A stretch of DNA of 48,573 nucleotides from positions 1 through 48,573 of the forward strand of contig JAHCJV010000042.1 in assembly GCA_026126105.1 (NCBI GenBank), read 5' to 3'. Within the stretch, counting starts at the first letter, position 1. Each line of letters opens with the position of its first letter. The position numbers and the translations under genes were made by a program. Under the pieces are notes generated by a model. That model made no database searches. It saw only the letters and a list, made by a program, of their open reading frames with translations, and had not been told where the DNA came from. Below are positions 42,027 to 48,573 of the stretch, piece after piece. Source of the stretch: Enhydrobacter sp. Lineage in GTDB: Bacteria > Pseudomonadota > Alphaproteobacteria > Reyranellales > Reyranellaceae.

Positions 42027-43223
42027 ATGCGCCTGAACTCCCATCCGGCCGGCCGGCATTTCCTGCAAATTCCCGGTCCCACCAACGTCCCGGACCGCAT
42101 TCTTCGTGCGATGGATTATCCGACGATCGACCACCGCGGTCCGGAGTTCAATGCGCTGGCCAAGAAGGTGCTGCGCAGCGTCAGGCAGGTTTTTCAGACG
42201 AAACAACCGGTTATCGTCTATCCCGCATCCGGCACAGGAGCCTGGGAAGCGGCCCTCGTAAACACCCTTTCGCCCGGCGACCTGGTGCTGATGTGGGAGA
42301 CCGGCCATTTCGCGTCGCTATGGAAGAAAATGGCCGACAAGCTTGGAATCAAATCGGAATTCATGGGCGGCGACTGGCGCTTGCCGGCCGATCCGGCGGC
42401 CATCGAGCAGCGCCTGAAGGCTGACACCGGACACACCATCAAGGCGGTCTGCATCGTCCACAACGAGACCTCGACCGGCGTGGTCAGCGACATCGGGGCC
42501 GTACGGCGGGCGATCGATGCGGCCAAGCACCCCGCCCTGCTGCTGGTCGACACGATCTCGTCGCTGGGCTCGATCGACTATCGCCACGATGCCTGGGGTG
42601 TCGACGTCACGGTGGCCGGCTCGCAGAAGGGCCTGATGCTACCGCCCGGTCTCTCCTTCAACGCGGTGAGCGAGAAGGCGCTCGAGGCGTCCAAGACCTC
42701 CAGGATGATCAAGGCCTTCTGGGGCTGGGACGAGATGCTGGCGACCAACGCCAATGGCTGGTTCCCCTACACGCCCGCGACCAACCTGATCTACGGCCTG
42801 AACGAGGCCTGCGACATGCTGCTGGAGGAAGGGCTCGATGCCGTGTTCGCGCGCCACGCCCGGCACGCCGAGGCGACCCGCACGGCTGTGAACGCCTGGG
42901 GCCTCGAGATCCTGTGCAGTGATCCTACTGCCTATTCCGGCTCGCTGACCGCCATCCTCATGCCCGAGGGCCACGATGCCGACGCCTTCCGCAAGGTCGC
43001 GCTGGAGAACTTCAACCTGTCGCTCGGCCAGGGCCTTACCAAGGTGGCCGGCAAGGTCTTCCGCATCGGCCATCTCGGCGACTTCAACGACCTGATGCTG
43101 ATGGGCACGCTGAGTGGCGTCGAGATGGCACTCGGCCTTGCCAACATTCCGCACAAGGCCGGCGGCGTGCAGGCCGCCCTCACCTACCTCCGCGACACCG
43201 CGCCGGGAGCGCGGCGCCCGTAG
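42027..43223 (+). CDS. Class V aminotransferase, serine/alanine-glyoxylate type
   Basis: This 398-residue PLP enzyme opens IPGPTNVPDRILRAM (residues 15-29). It carries YPASGTGAWEAALVN, a cofactor Asp in LLLVDTISSLGSID and the Schiff-base Lys201 in VAGSQKGLMLPPG. The family includes serine-glyoxylate and alanine-glyoxylate aminotransferases (SgaA, AgxT) and the aspartate-glyoxylate enzyme BhcA. It would aminate a 2-oxo acid such as glyoxylate to glycine. The start at 42027 follows GAAGGA; longer readings run into the operator and the GntR gene. It is divergent from the GntR/hydroxyacid-dehydrogenase unit, whose product could be its amino acceptor. Confidence 0.93.
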   Translation: MRLNSHPAGRHFLQIPGPTNVPDRILRAMDYPTIDHRGPEFNALAKKVLRSVRQVFQTKQPVIVYPASGTGAWEAALVNTLSPGDLVLMWETGHFASLWKKMADKLGIKSEFMGGDWRLPADPAAIEQRLKADTGHTIKAVCIVHNETSTGVVSDIGAVRRAIDAAKHPALLLVDTISSLGSIDYRHDAWGVDVTVAGSQKGLMLPPGLSFNAVSEKALEASKTSRMIKAFWGWDEMLATNANGWFPYTPATNLIYGLNEACDMLLEEGLDAVFARHARHAEATRTAVNAWGLEILCSDPTAYSGSLTAILMPEGHDADAFRKVALENFNLSLGQGLTKVAGKVFRIGHLGDFNDLMLMGTLSGVEMALGLANIPHKAGGVQAALTYLRDTAPGARRP

Positions 43224-43339
43224 GGACGACTCGCCACGCGAACTCAGTTTTCGCGGCCGCGACGAAAGCGCAGAATCCGATTGTGCCGCTGACGGGGGCG
43301 CAGCCAGAGTGCCCACCCCGTCATATGGCAGGAACCGCA

Positions 43340-43975
43340 ATGCGCCTTTACGTTACGCCCGCCTCTCCCTGGGTTCGAAGAGTGAGGGTCGCGATCCTCG
43401 AGCTCGGGATCGCCGACCGCTTCGAGTTCGTGCAGACGAAGTGGCCGCATAGCTGGGGCACGCAGACCGTCTCGATGCCGGCCGACTTCACGCAAGCGAC
43501 GCCGGTGATGCGCATTCCCGCGCTCGTCACCGACGACGTGACCCTGACCGACTCCCACGCGATCTGCGACTACCTGAATGGAGAGCTGGGCGGCTATCGC
43601 CTGCTGGCCCGCGAGGGCGCCGCGCGATGGAAAGCGCTGGCGGCGATGTCGATCGCCAACGGCATCATCGAAGCCCAGGTGGCACGGCGCGCCGAGTTGC
43701 TGCGGACCGGCGCGGACCGCTCCGACGACTTCATCGCCAAGATGCGCGACCGGCAGATGCGCTGCTATGCGGCGCTGGAGGAGCAGCACCTGCCCTCTTT
43801 CGGCAGCGTGTTCGACCTGGCGCAGATCACGACCGCCGTTGCCTGCGGCTACGACGAGTGGCGCTACGGCCCCGACTGGCGTGCCGCCGCGCCGAAGCTT
43901 GCCGCCTGGTACGACGACGTCGCCAAGCGGCCGTCGCTCGCGGCCACGGCACCCGCCGAAACGCCGCAACATTAA
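43340..43975 (+). CDS. Glutathione S-transferase-like protein
   Basis: This 211-residue protein has a thioredoxin-like N-domain with the catalytic-site segment LYVTPASPWVRRVRVAILEL (Ser/Pro near residues 8-9). The cis-Pro region is MRIPALVTDDVTLTDSHAIC. An all-helical C-domain follows from about residue 85. The start at 43340 is selected because AGGA stands seven bases before it; 43325 and 43283 are in frame but unsupported. It lies between the aminotransferase and a Bug receptor on the same strand and may belong to the same transcript. The substrate is unknown. Confidence 0.85.
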   Translation: MRLYVTPASPWVRRVRVAILELGIADRFEFVQTKWPHSWGTQTVSMPADFTQATPVMRIPALVTDDVTLTDSHAICDYLNGELGGYRLLAREGAARWKALAAMSIANGIIEAQVARRAELLRTGADRSDDFIAKMRDRQMRCYAALEEQHLPSFGSVFDLAQITTAVACGYDEWRYGPDWRAAAPKLAAWYDDVAKRPSLAATAPAETPQH

Positions 43976-43999
43976 GAGCCATCGGGAGGAGACAGCACG

Positions 44000-44971
44000 A
44001 TGAAACGGTCGCTCTTCATGCGCGCGGCCCTGATCGCAAGCGTCGCGCCCGCCTGGGCAATTGCTCCGGCAATGGCGCAGGACTACCCGGGCAAGCCGAT
44101 CCAGATCATCGTGCCGTTCGGTCCCGGCGGATCGGGCGACATCACCGCCCGGCTGTTCGGGAAGTTCCTCGAAGAGAAGTGGAAGCAGCCCGTCGCGATC
44201 ATCAATCGTCCGGGCGCCAACGGCCTCATCGGCACGGCGTCCGTGAAGACGGCGCCGGCCGACGGCTATACGCTCGGCATCGCCTCGAGCTCGACCCACC
44301 CCGCCGCGCCCTTCCTGTTCAAGAACGTGCCCTACGACTGGGTAACCGACTTCGAGCATGTCGGCCTGTTCGGCGTCGTCGGCTCGGTCGCGGTCGTGCG
44401 GGCCGACAGCCCGATCAAGGATCTGCCTAGCTTCGTCGAGCACGCGAAGGCCAACAGGGGCAAGACCTTCTACGGCTACTTCAACACGACGTCGCAGATT
44501 CCCGCCGAGCTGCTCAAGGTCCGCGCGGACATCGCGGTCGAGGGCGTCGCCTACAAGGCCATCGGCAACGCCTTCAGCGACCTGCTCGGCGGCCAGATCG
44601 ACATCGTGTTCGTCGACTATGTCGCCGCCAGCGCCCACATCTCGGGCGGCAAGGTGCGGCCGCTCGCGATCACCGAGCCGACCCGGCGCGCCGCCTGGCC
44701 CGACGTTCCGGCGCTCGCCGAATTCTATCCGGGCTTCGACTTCAAGGGCTACGTCTCGCTGATGGCACCGGCCGGCGTGCCGAAGGACATCGTGCTCAAG
44801 ATCAACGAGGCGTTGCGCGAGGCACTCAAGACGCCCGCGTTCCGCGATCGTCTGCAGGAGCTTGGCTTCACTCTGCGCGACTATTCGGTCGACGACTACA
44901 AGGCGTTCCTGCAGGGCGAAGCCAAGGCGTGGGCCGAGTACATCCGGATCGCCAAGCTGACGCCACAGTAG
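44000..44971 (+). CDS. Bug/TctC-type tripartite tricarboxylate transporter receptor
   Basis: This 323-residue binding protein has a Sec leader ending in APAMAQDYP. Motifs: PIQIIVPFGPGGSGDITARL, AIINRPGANGLIGTASVKT, PADGYTLGIASSS and MAPAGVPKDIVLKINEAL. A GGGAGGAG ribosome site precedes it, 25 bp after the GST gene, so the two are likely co-transcribed. It is the fourth receptor of this family in the window; all lack the TctA/TctB permease nearby. The ligand is unknown. Confidence 0.93.
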   Translation: MKRSLFMRAALIASVAPAWAIAPAMAQDYPGKPIQIIVPFGPGGSGDITARLFGKFLEEKWKQPVAIINRPGANGLIGTASVKTAPADGYTLGIASSSTHPAAPFLFKNVPYDWVTDFEHVGLFGVVGSVAVVRADSPIKDLPSFVEHAKANRGKTFYGYFNTTSQIPAELLKVRADIAVEGVAYKAIGNAFSDLLGGQIDIVFVDYVAASAHISGGKVRPLAITEPTRRAAWPDVPALAEFYPGFDFKGYVSLMAPAGVPKDIVLKINEALREALKTPAFRDRLQELGFTLRDYSVDDYKAFLQGEAKAWAEYIRIAKLTPQ

Positions 44972-45043
44972 CCTGACCGCGCCTCTACCTGATTGCATTT
45001 CACGTGAAGATAAAGCACCTTCATGGCGCCAACGTCGGGAACC

Positions 45044-45739
45044 ATGGACATGAACAGCATCAGTCGCACGCGACGCCATCTCTTCAAGGCGGCAGCACTC
45101 GTGGCAGGGGCGGCCGTAGCGCTGCCTGCGGGAATCCGGTCAGCTTCGGCGCAAGGGGGCCGCGTCAAGGACCCTTGGAAAGACAACAGATGCTTCCTGC
45201 GTGGGACGCGCATACGCACCGCGCGCGGCTATCGCAAGGTCGAAACCCTCGCGGTCGGCGACGAACTGCCGACGCGCTTCGGCGGCATCACGGCGATCAA
45301 GCGGATCTCGGGACATTTCGGGACGGAGCTCGTCCGCGTGAAGCGCTCGGCGATCGCCGACAATGTCCCGGCGGCCGAGCTTTGCCTCACCGAAAGCCAT
45401 GCAATATTCACCGAGGGCGTGCTGGTGCCGATCGGCGATCTGGTCAACGGCGTGACCATCGTTGCCGAGCGTGCCCTGGGCGGCACGGCGTTCGAATTCT
45501 TCCACATCGAACTCGAAGGACACGACGTGATCGAGGCCGAGGGTACGGCCTGCGAAACGCTCCGCCAGCCCACGGTGCCGCCCTGCGCCCCGATGATGAG
45601 TTTCGGCGGCGGCCGCGGACGGCTGGCGTCGCACCTGCGCACTGCGATGGCGCCACTTGTCGATCGGCGGCGCCCACTCGACATCCTGCGCGACAGGCTG
45701 GAGGAGCGCGGCCTCGCCGGCACTTCGCCGAGCGTGTGA
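45044..45739 (+). CDS. Tat-exported Hint-domain (Hedgehog/intein-type) protein
   Basis: This 231-residue protein has a twin-arginine leader (SISRTRRHLFKAAALVAGAA). The Hint domain begins at the catalytic-position Cys in RCFLRGTRIRTARGYRKVET and continues through LAVGDELPTRFGG, the block-B-like LCLTESHAIFTEGVLVPIGD and LVNGVTIV. Hint_2 domains of this type occur in secreted alphaproteobacterial proteins, usually at the C-terminus of large adhesins or haemolysin-like proteins. Here the domain stands alone after a signal peptide. Self-splicing or cleavage is not assured, because the usual downstream His-Asn is not evident. ATG 45044 follows GGGAA; 45023 is also in frame. Confidence 0.8.
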   Translation: MDMNSISRTRRHLFKAAALVAGAAVALPAGIRSASAQGGRVKDPWKDNRCFLRGTRIRTARGYRKVETLAVGDELPTRFGGITAIKRISGHFGTELVRVKRSAIADNVPAAELCLTESHAIFTEGVLVPIGDLVNGVTIVAERALGGTAFEFFHIELEGHDVIEAEGTACETLRQPTVPPCAPMMSFGGGRGRLASHLRTAMAPLVDRRRPLDILRDRLEERGLAGTSPSV

Positions 45740-45745
45740 ACGCCG

Positions 45746-46708
45746 TCAGCGCAAATGGCAGGCGACGTGGTGGCCGGGGGCGACCTCGCGCAGCGGCGGT
45801 GAGGTGACCTTGCAGTCGGCCACGGCATAGGGACAACGCGTGTGGAAATGGCAGCCGGGCGGCGGCTTGGCCGGGCTCGGGACGTCGCCCTGCACGATGG
45901 TGCGCTTGCGTTTGGCGCGGCGCGGGTCGGGGGCGGTGGCGGCGGCGAGCAGCGCTTCCGTATAGGGGTGCAGCGGCGTGGCGAAGAGTTCCCGCTTGGT
46001 CGCGAGCTCGACGATGCGGCCGAGATACATCACGGCGATGCGATGGCTGATGTGCCGCATCACCGCCAGGTCGTGGCTGATGAAGAGATAGGCGAGGCCC
46101 AGCTCCTCCTGCAGGTCGATCAGCAGGTTCAGCACCTGCGCCTGGACCGAAACGTCGAGCGCCGAGACCGGCTCGTCGGCCACGATCACATCGGGATTGA
46201 CCGACAGCGCCTTGGCGATGCCCAGCCGCTGGCGCTGCCCGTCCGAGAACTCGTGCGCGAACTTGCGCATCGCGTCGGGCCGCAAGCCGACCCGCGCGAA
46301 CAGCCGCGCGACGCGCTCGTCGCGCTCCTTGCCATGCGCGATGTCGAAATTCTCCAACGGCTCGCCGACGATCGTGCCGGACGTCAGGCGCGGATTCATC
46401 GACGAGTACGGGTCCTGGAAGATCGTCTGGATGCGCCTGCGGTGCGGCCACATTCCGCCCGGCTTCAGCGCCGTGATGTCCTCGCCGCCCAGCACGATCC
46501 GGCCCGATGTCGGCTCGATCAGCTTGAGGATGGTCTTTCCGACGGTCGACTTGCCGCATCCGGACTCGCCGACGAGGCCCAGCGTCTCGCCTTTGGCGAT
46601 GGCGAAGCTGACGCCGTCGACCGCCTTCACCGCGCCGACACGGCGCTGCAGCAGGCCGCCGTGGATCGGGAAGTGCTTCACCAGCCTGTCGACCTCGAGC
46701 ACGCTCAC
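45746..46708 (-). CDS. Peptide/nickel ABC transporter ATPase, DppF/OppF-type
   Basis: This 320-residue ATPase has Walker A GLVGESGCGKSTVGKTIL, the Q-loop QTIFQDPYSSMNPRLT, signature EFSDGQRQRLGIAKALSVNP (SDGQ in place of SGGQ) and Walker B VIVADEPVSALDVS. A C-terminal oligopeptide-transport extension contains HFHTRCPYAVADCK with two cysteines, as in OppF. It starts at GTG 46708 with a GTGA overlap to the DppD-type ATPase. It is the last gene of the transporter operon and is convergent with the Hint gene, six bp apart. Confidence 0.93.
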   Translation of the reverse strand: MSVLEVDRLVKHFPIHGGLLQRRVGAVKAVDGVSFAIAKGETLGLVGESGCGKSTVGKTILKLIEPTSGRIVLGGEDITALKPGGMWPHRRRIQTIFQDPYSSMNPRLTSGTIVGEPLENFDIAHGKERDERVARLFARVGLRPDAMRKFAHEFSDGQRQRLGIAKALSVNPDVIVADEPVSALDVSVQAQVLNLLIDLQEELGLAYLFISHDLAVMRHISHRIAVMYLGRIVELATKRELFATPLHPYTEALLAAATAPDPRRAKRKRTIVQGDVPSPAKPPPGCHFHTRCPYAVADCKVTSPPLREVAPGHHVACHLR

Positions 46709-47691
46709 AGCCCGGTCTCCCAGCAGGCGACGGTATGCCCGCCACCGGCATCGACGATCGGCGGCGCCGTCGTGCGGCAACGGTCGGTCGCCAGCTCGCA
46801 GCGCGCGGCGAAGGCGCAGCCGACGATGGGCTGGGTCAGCCGCGGCACGAGGCCGGGGATCTCCTGCAGGCGCGGCCGCCTGCCGCCCTCCTCCGCGTCG
46901 ACATCGAGCCGCGGGATCGCGCGCATCAGGCCGCGCGTGTAGGGATGCAGAGGATTGTCGAACAGCGCCTCGACCGGCGCCTCCTCGGCCTTGCGGCCGG
47001 CATACATCACCACGACCCGCTGCGCGGTCTCGGCGATGACGCCGAGGTCGTGCGTGATCAACATGATGGCGGTGCCCGTCTTCTCCTTGAGGTCGAGCAT
47101 CAGGTCGAGGATCTGCGCCTGGATGGTGACATCGAGCGCGGTGGTCGGCTCGTCGGCGATCAGCACCTGCGGATCGCACGACAGGGCCATGCCGATCATG
47201 ACCCGCTGGCGCATGCCGCCGGACAGCTGGTGCGGATATTCGTCGAGCCGGCGGCGCGGGTCGGCGATGCGCACCAGATCGAGCATCTCGCACGCCCGGT
47301 CGCGGGCAGCCTTCTTCGATACGCCCCGGTGGCGCACGACGTTCTCGGCGATCTGCGTTCCGACCGTCAGTACCGGATTGAGGCTGGTCATCGGCTCCTG
47401 GAAAATCATCGAGATGCGATGGCCGCGCAGCCGCTTCATCTCCTCTTCCGACAGCGTCGTCAGCTCCTCGCCCTCGAAGCGGATCGAGCCCGACGCGATG
47501 CGGCCGGTCTCGGGCGGGATCAGGCGCAGGATCGAGAGCGCCGTCACCGACTTGCCGCAACCCGACTCGCCCACGATGCCGAGGGTCTCGCCCCGCGCCA
47601 GACTGAACGACACGCCGTCGACGGCGCGCACCGTGCCGTCGAGCGTGTCGAAGTGAGTACGGAGGTCCTCGACCTCGAGGATGGTGGTCAC
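46705..47691 (-). CDS. Peptide/nickel ABC transporter ATPase, DppD/OppD-type
   Basis: This 328-residue ATPase has Walker A GIVGESGCGKSVTALSIL, the Q-loop SMIFQEPMTSLNPVLT, signature QLSGGMRQRVMIGMALSCDP and Walker B VLIADEPTTALDVTIQ. A C-terminal Opp extension has CAFAARCELATDRCR (three cysteines, as in the Fe-S-like motif of Opp/Dpp ATPases). It starts at GTG 47691 with a GTGA overlap to the permease stop, and pairs as a heterodimer with the downstream DppF-type ATPase. Confidence 0.93.
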   Translation of the reverse strand: MTTILEVEDLRTHFDTLDGTVRAVDGVSFSLARGETLGIVGESGCGKSVTALSILRLIPPETGRIASGSIRFEGEELTTLSEEEMKRLRGHRISMIFQEPMTSLNPVLTVGTQIAENVVRHRGVSKKAARDRACEMLDLVRIADPRRRLDEYPHQLSGGMRQRVMIGMALSCDPQVLIADEPTTALDVTIQAQILDLMLDLKEKTGTAIMLITHDLGVIAETAQRVVVMYAGRKAEEAPVEALFDNPLHPYTRGLMRAIPRLDVDAEEGGRRPRLQEIPGLVPRLTQPIVGCAFAARCELATDRCRTTAPPIVDAGGGHTVACWETGL

Positions 47692-48557
47692 AGGCGTCTC
47701 GCCAGCCTGGGATCCAGGCGGTCGCGCAGCCCGTCGCCCAGCAGGTTCACCGCGAGGACGGTGATGGCGAGGAAGCCGCCCGGTATCAGGATCGACCAGG
47801 GCGCAATATGGAAGTGGTTGCGGCCCTGGGCGATGATGTTGCCCCAGCTCGGCACCTCGGGAGGAACGCCCGCACCCAGGAACGACAGGCCCGATTCGAT
47901 CAGCATGGCCGCGGCGCAGACGAAGGTCGCCTGCACGATCAGCGGCGCCAGCGTGTTGGGCAGGACGTGGCGCCACAGCAGCTTCACGTTCCGCGTGCCG
48001 CCGGCGATCGCGCTCTCGACGTAAGGCTGGGCCCGGACCGACAGCACGACCGAGCGCACGACGCGCACGATCCGCGGCACCTCGGGAATGACGATCGCGA
48101 TGATGACGATGCCGAGGCCGGGCCGGGTCAGCGTGATCAGCGCGATGGCGAGCAGGATCGAGGGGATCGCCATGATGCCGTCCATGATGCGCATGACGAT
48201 CGCGTCGACGTGCCTGAAGTAGCCGCACAGCAGGCCCAGGGCGAGACCGAGGGCGCTCGATATCGCGGCAACCGTCAGTCCGACGATCAGCGAGACGCGC
48301 GCGCCGTAGACGGTGCGGGTGAAGAGGTCGCGGCCGAACTGATCGGTGCCGAACCACCATCTCTCCGACGGCGGCCTCAGCCGGTTGACCGGCGACATCT
48401 TGAACGGATCGCCGACGAAGCTCGGGCCGAAGATCGCCACCAGCAGCAGCAGGGCCAGCAACGTGCCGCCGAACGCGATGGTCGGATTGCGCCGGATGGC
48501 GGTGCCGAGAGAGAAGCGGCGCGGCGCCAGGGGGAGGTCTTCGGCTATTGCAGTCAT
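47688..48557 (-). CDS. Peptide/nickel ABC transporter permease, DppC-type
   Basis: This 289-residue protein has an N-terminal OppC/DppC segment (PTIAFGGTLLALLLLVAIFG), the periplasmic WWFGTDQFGRDLFTRTVYGA motif and about five further membrane helices. The cytoplasmic loop YVESAIAGGTRNVKLLWRHV, then LPNTLAPLIVQ, contacts the ATPases. The start at 48557 forms an ATGA overlap with what should be the preceding DppB gene. Binding protein and DppB lie outside the window. Likely substrates are di/oligopeptides or nickel. Confidence 0.93.
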   Translation of the reverse strand: MTAIAEDLPLAPRRFSLGTAIRRNPTIAFGGTLLALLLLVAIFGPSFVGDPFKMSPVNRLRPPSERWWFGTDQFGRDLFTRTVYGARVSLIVGLTVAAISSALGLALGLLCGYFRHVDAIVMRIMDGIMAIPSILLAIALITLTRPGLGIVIIAIVIPEVPRIVRVVRSVVLSVRAQPYVESAIAGGTRNVKLLWRHVLPNTLAPLIVQATFVCAAAMLIESGLSFLGAGVPPEVPSWGNIIAQGRNHFHIAPWSILIPGGFLAITVLAVNLLGDGLRDRLDPRLARRL

Positions 48558-48573
48558 GCGCTGGGAGCGCGGC
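48554..48573 (-). CDS. Last codons of the upstream transporter gene, probably DppB
   Basis: The right edge gives ...Arg-Ala-Pro-Ser-Ala-stop on the minus strand, with the TGA overlapping the DppC ATG by the ATGA pattern used elsewhere in this operon. Identity as DppB rests only on gene order. Confidence 0.35.

Noticed and set aside
44999..45008. Palindrome TTCACGTGAA before the Hint gene
   Set aside because: It is perfect but only 10 bases, there is no regulator gene to pair it with and no promoter elements around it; it could be chance.
45746..47560. A 604-residue reading of the DppF-type ATPase
   Set aside because: The first 284 residues are an out-of-phase shadow of the DppD-type ATPase; the true start is GTG 46708.

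Overview
This window reads as a chromosomal segment from a high-GC, metabolically versatile alphaproteobacterium. The evidence is dense gene packing with many 4-base ATGA/GTGA stop-start overlaps, four tripartite-tricarboxylate (Bug/TctC-type) solute receptors without their membrane partners, a BacA/SbmA-like ABC exporter, many Tat-type signal peptides, and a sequence resembling the Irr/ICE box of rhizobia and relatives at katG. A Reyranella- or Bradyrhizobium-like host would fit, but nothing here fixes the genus. I found no rRNA, tRNA, CRISPR array, prophage or intact insertion sequence.

Layout. Positions 1-250 hold the start of a D-aminoacylase-type amidohydrolase. Positions 294-3158 form an accessory patch, partly of lower GC, with a YedK-like remnant, a DUF3800 fragment joined out of frame to a HEPN-like fragment, an amber-interrupted ORF, and a TumA/TumE toxin-antitoxin pair bracketed by a perfect 30-bp direct repeat. 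Positions 3214-10382 carry housekeeping and accessory genes: an ATP-grasp enzyme, a DUF2459 lipoprotein, a TauE/SafE permease, an alpha/beta hydrolase plus NAD(P)-binding pair, an SDR gene divergent from a TetR regulator, and a CBS protein. katG (10602-12776) has a Fur/Irr-like palindrome just upstream. Positions 12882-17391 hold a Bug receptor, a self-contained XRE-cupin/cupin/cupin operon with a palindromic operator, and the BacA-like exporter. rsmB and a uridine-kinase-like gene follow on the plus strand.

Positions 19724-24263 are a four-gene unit (NitT/TauT-type ABC transporter plus deaminase-like amidohydrolase) preceded by a near-consensus sigma-54 promoter, which suggests nitrogen-controlled scavenging. 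Positions 24382-31161 form a minus-strand run with gaps of at most 21 bases: Old Yellow Enzyme, CpdR-like receiver, hybrid sensor kinase, HlyD, FUSC and EamA exporter, probably a xenobiotic-response and efflux unit. Then come NudC, a Spy/CpxP-like protein with a small c-type cytochrome, a frameshifted PadR regulator and an MmgE/PrpD protein.

Positions 36420-43223 are the most coherent catabolic module. A GntR/FCD regulator, a Bug receptor, a fused FAD/iron-sulfur 2-hydroxyacid dehydrogenase and a cytochrome c run in one direction with overlapping or near-touching ends. They are divergent from a class V (glyoxylate-type) aminotransferase across a perfect TTGTATACAA palindrome. The likely flow is uptake of a hydroxy acid, oxidation to the 2-oxo acid with electrons to cytochrome c, and transamination. 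The window ends with a GST, another Bug receptor, a Tat-exported Hint-domain protein and a Dpp/Opp-type peptide ABC transporter that runs off the right edge.
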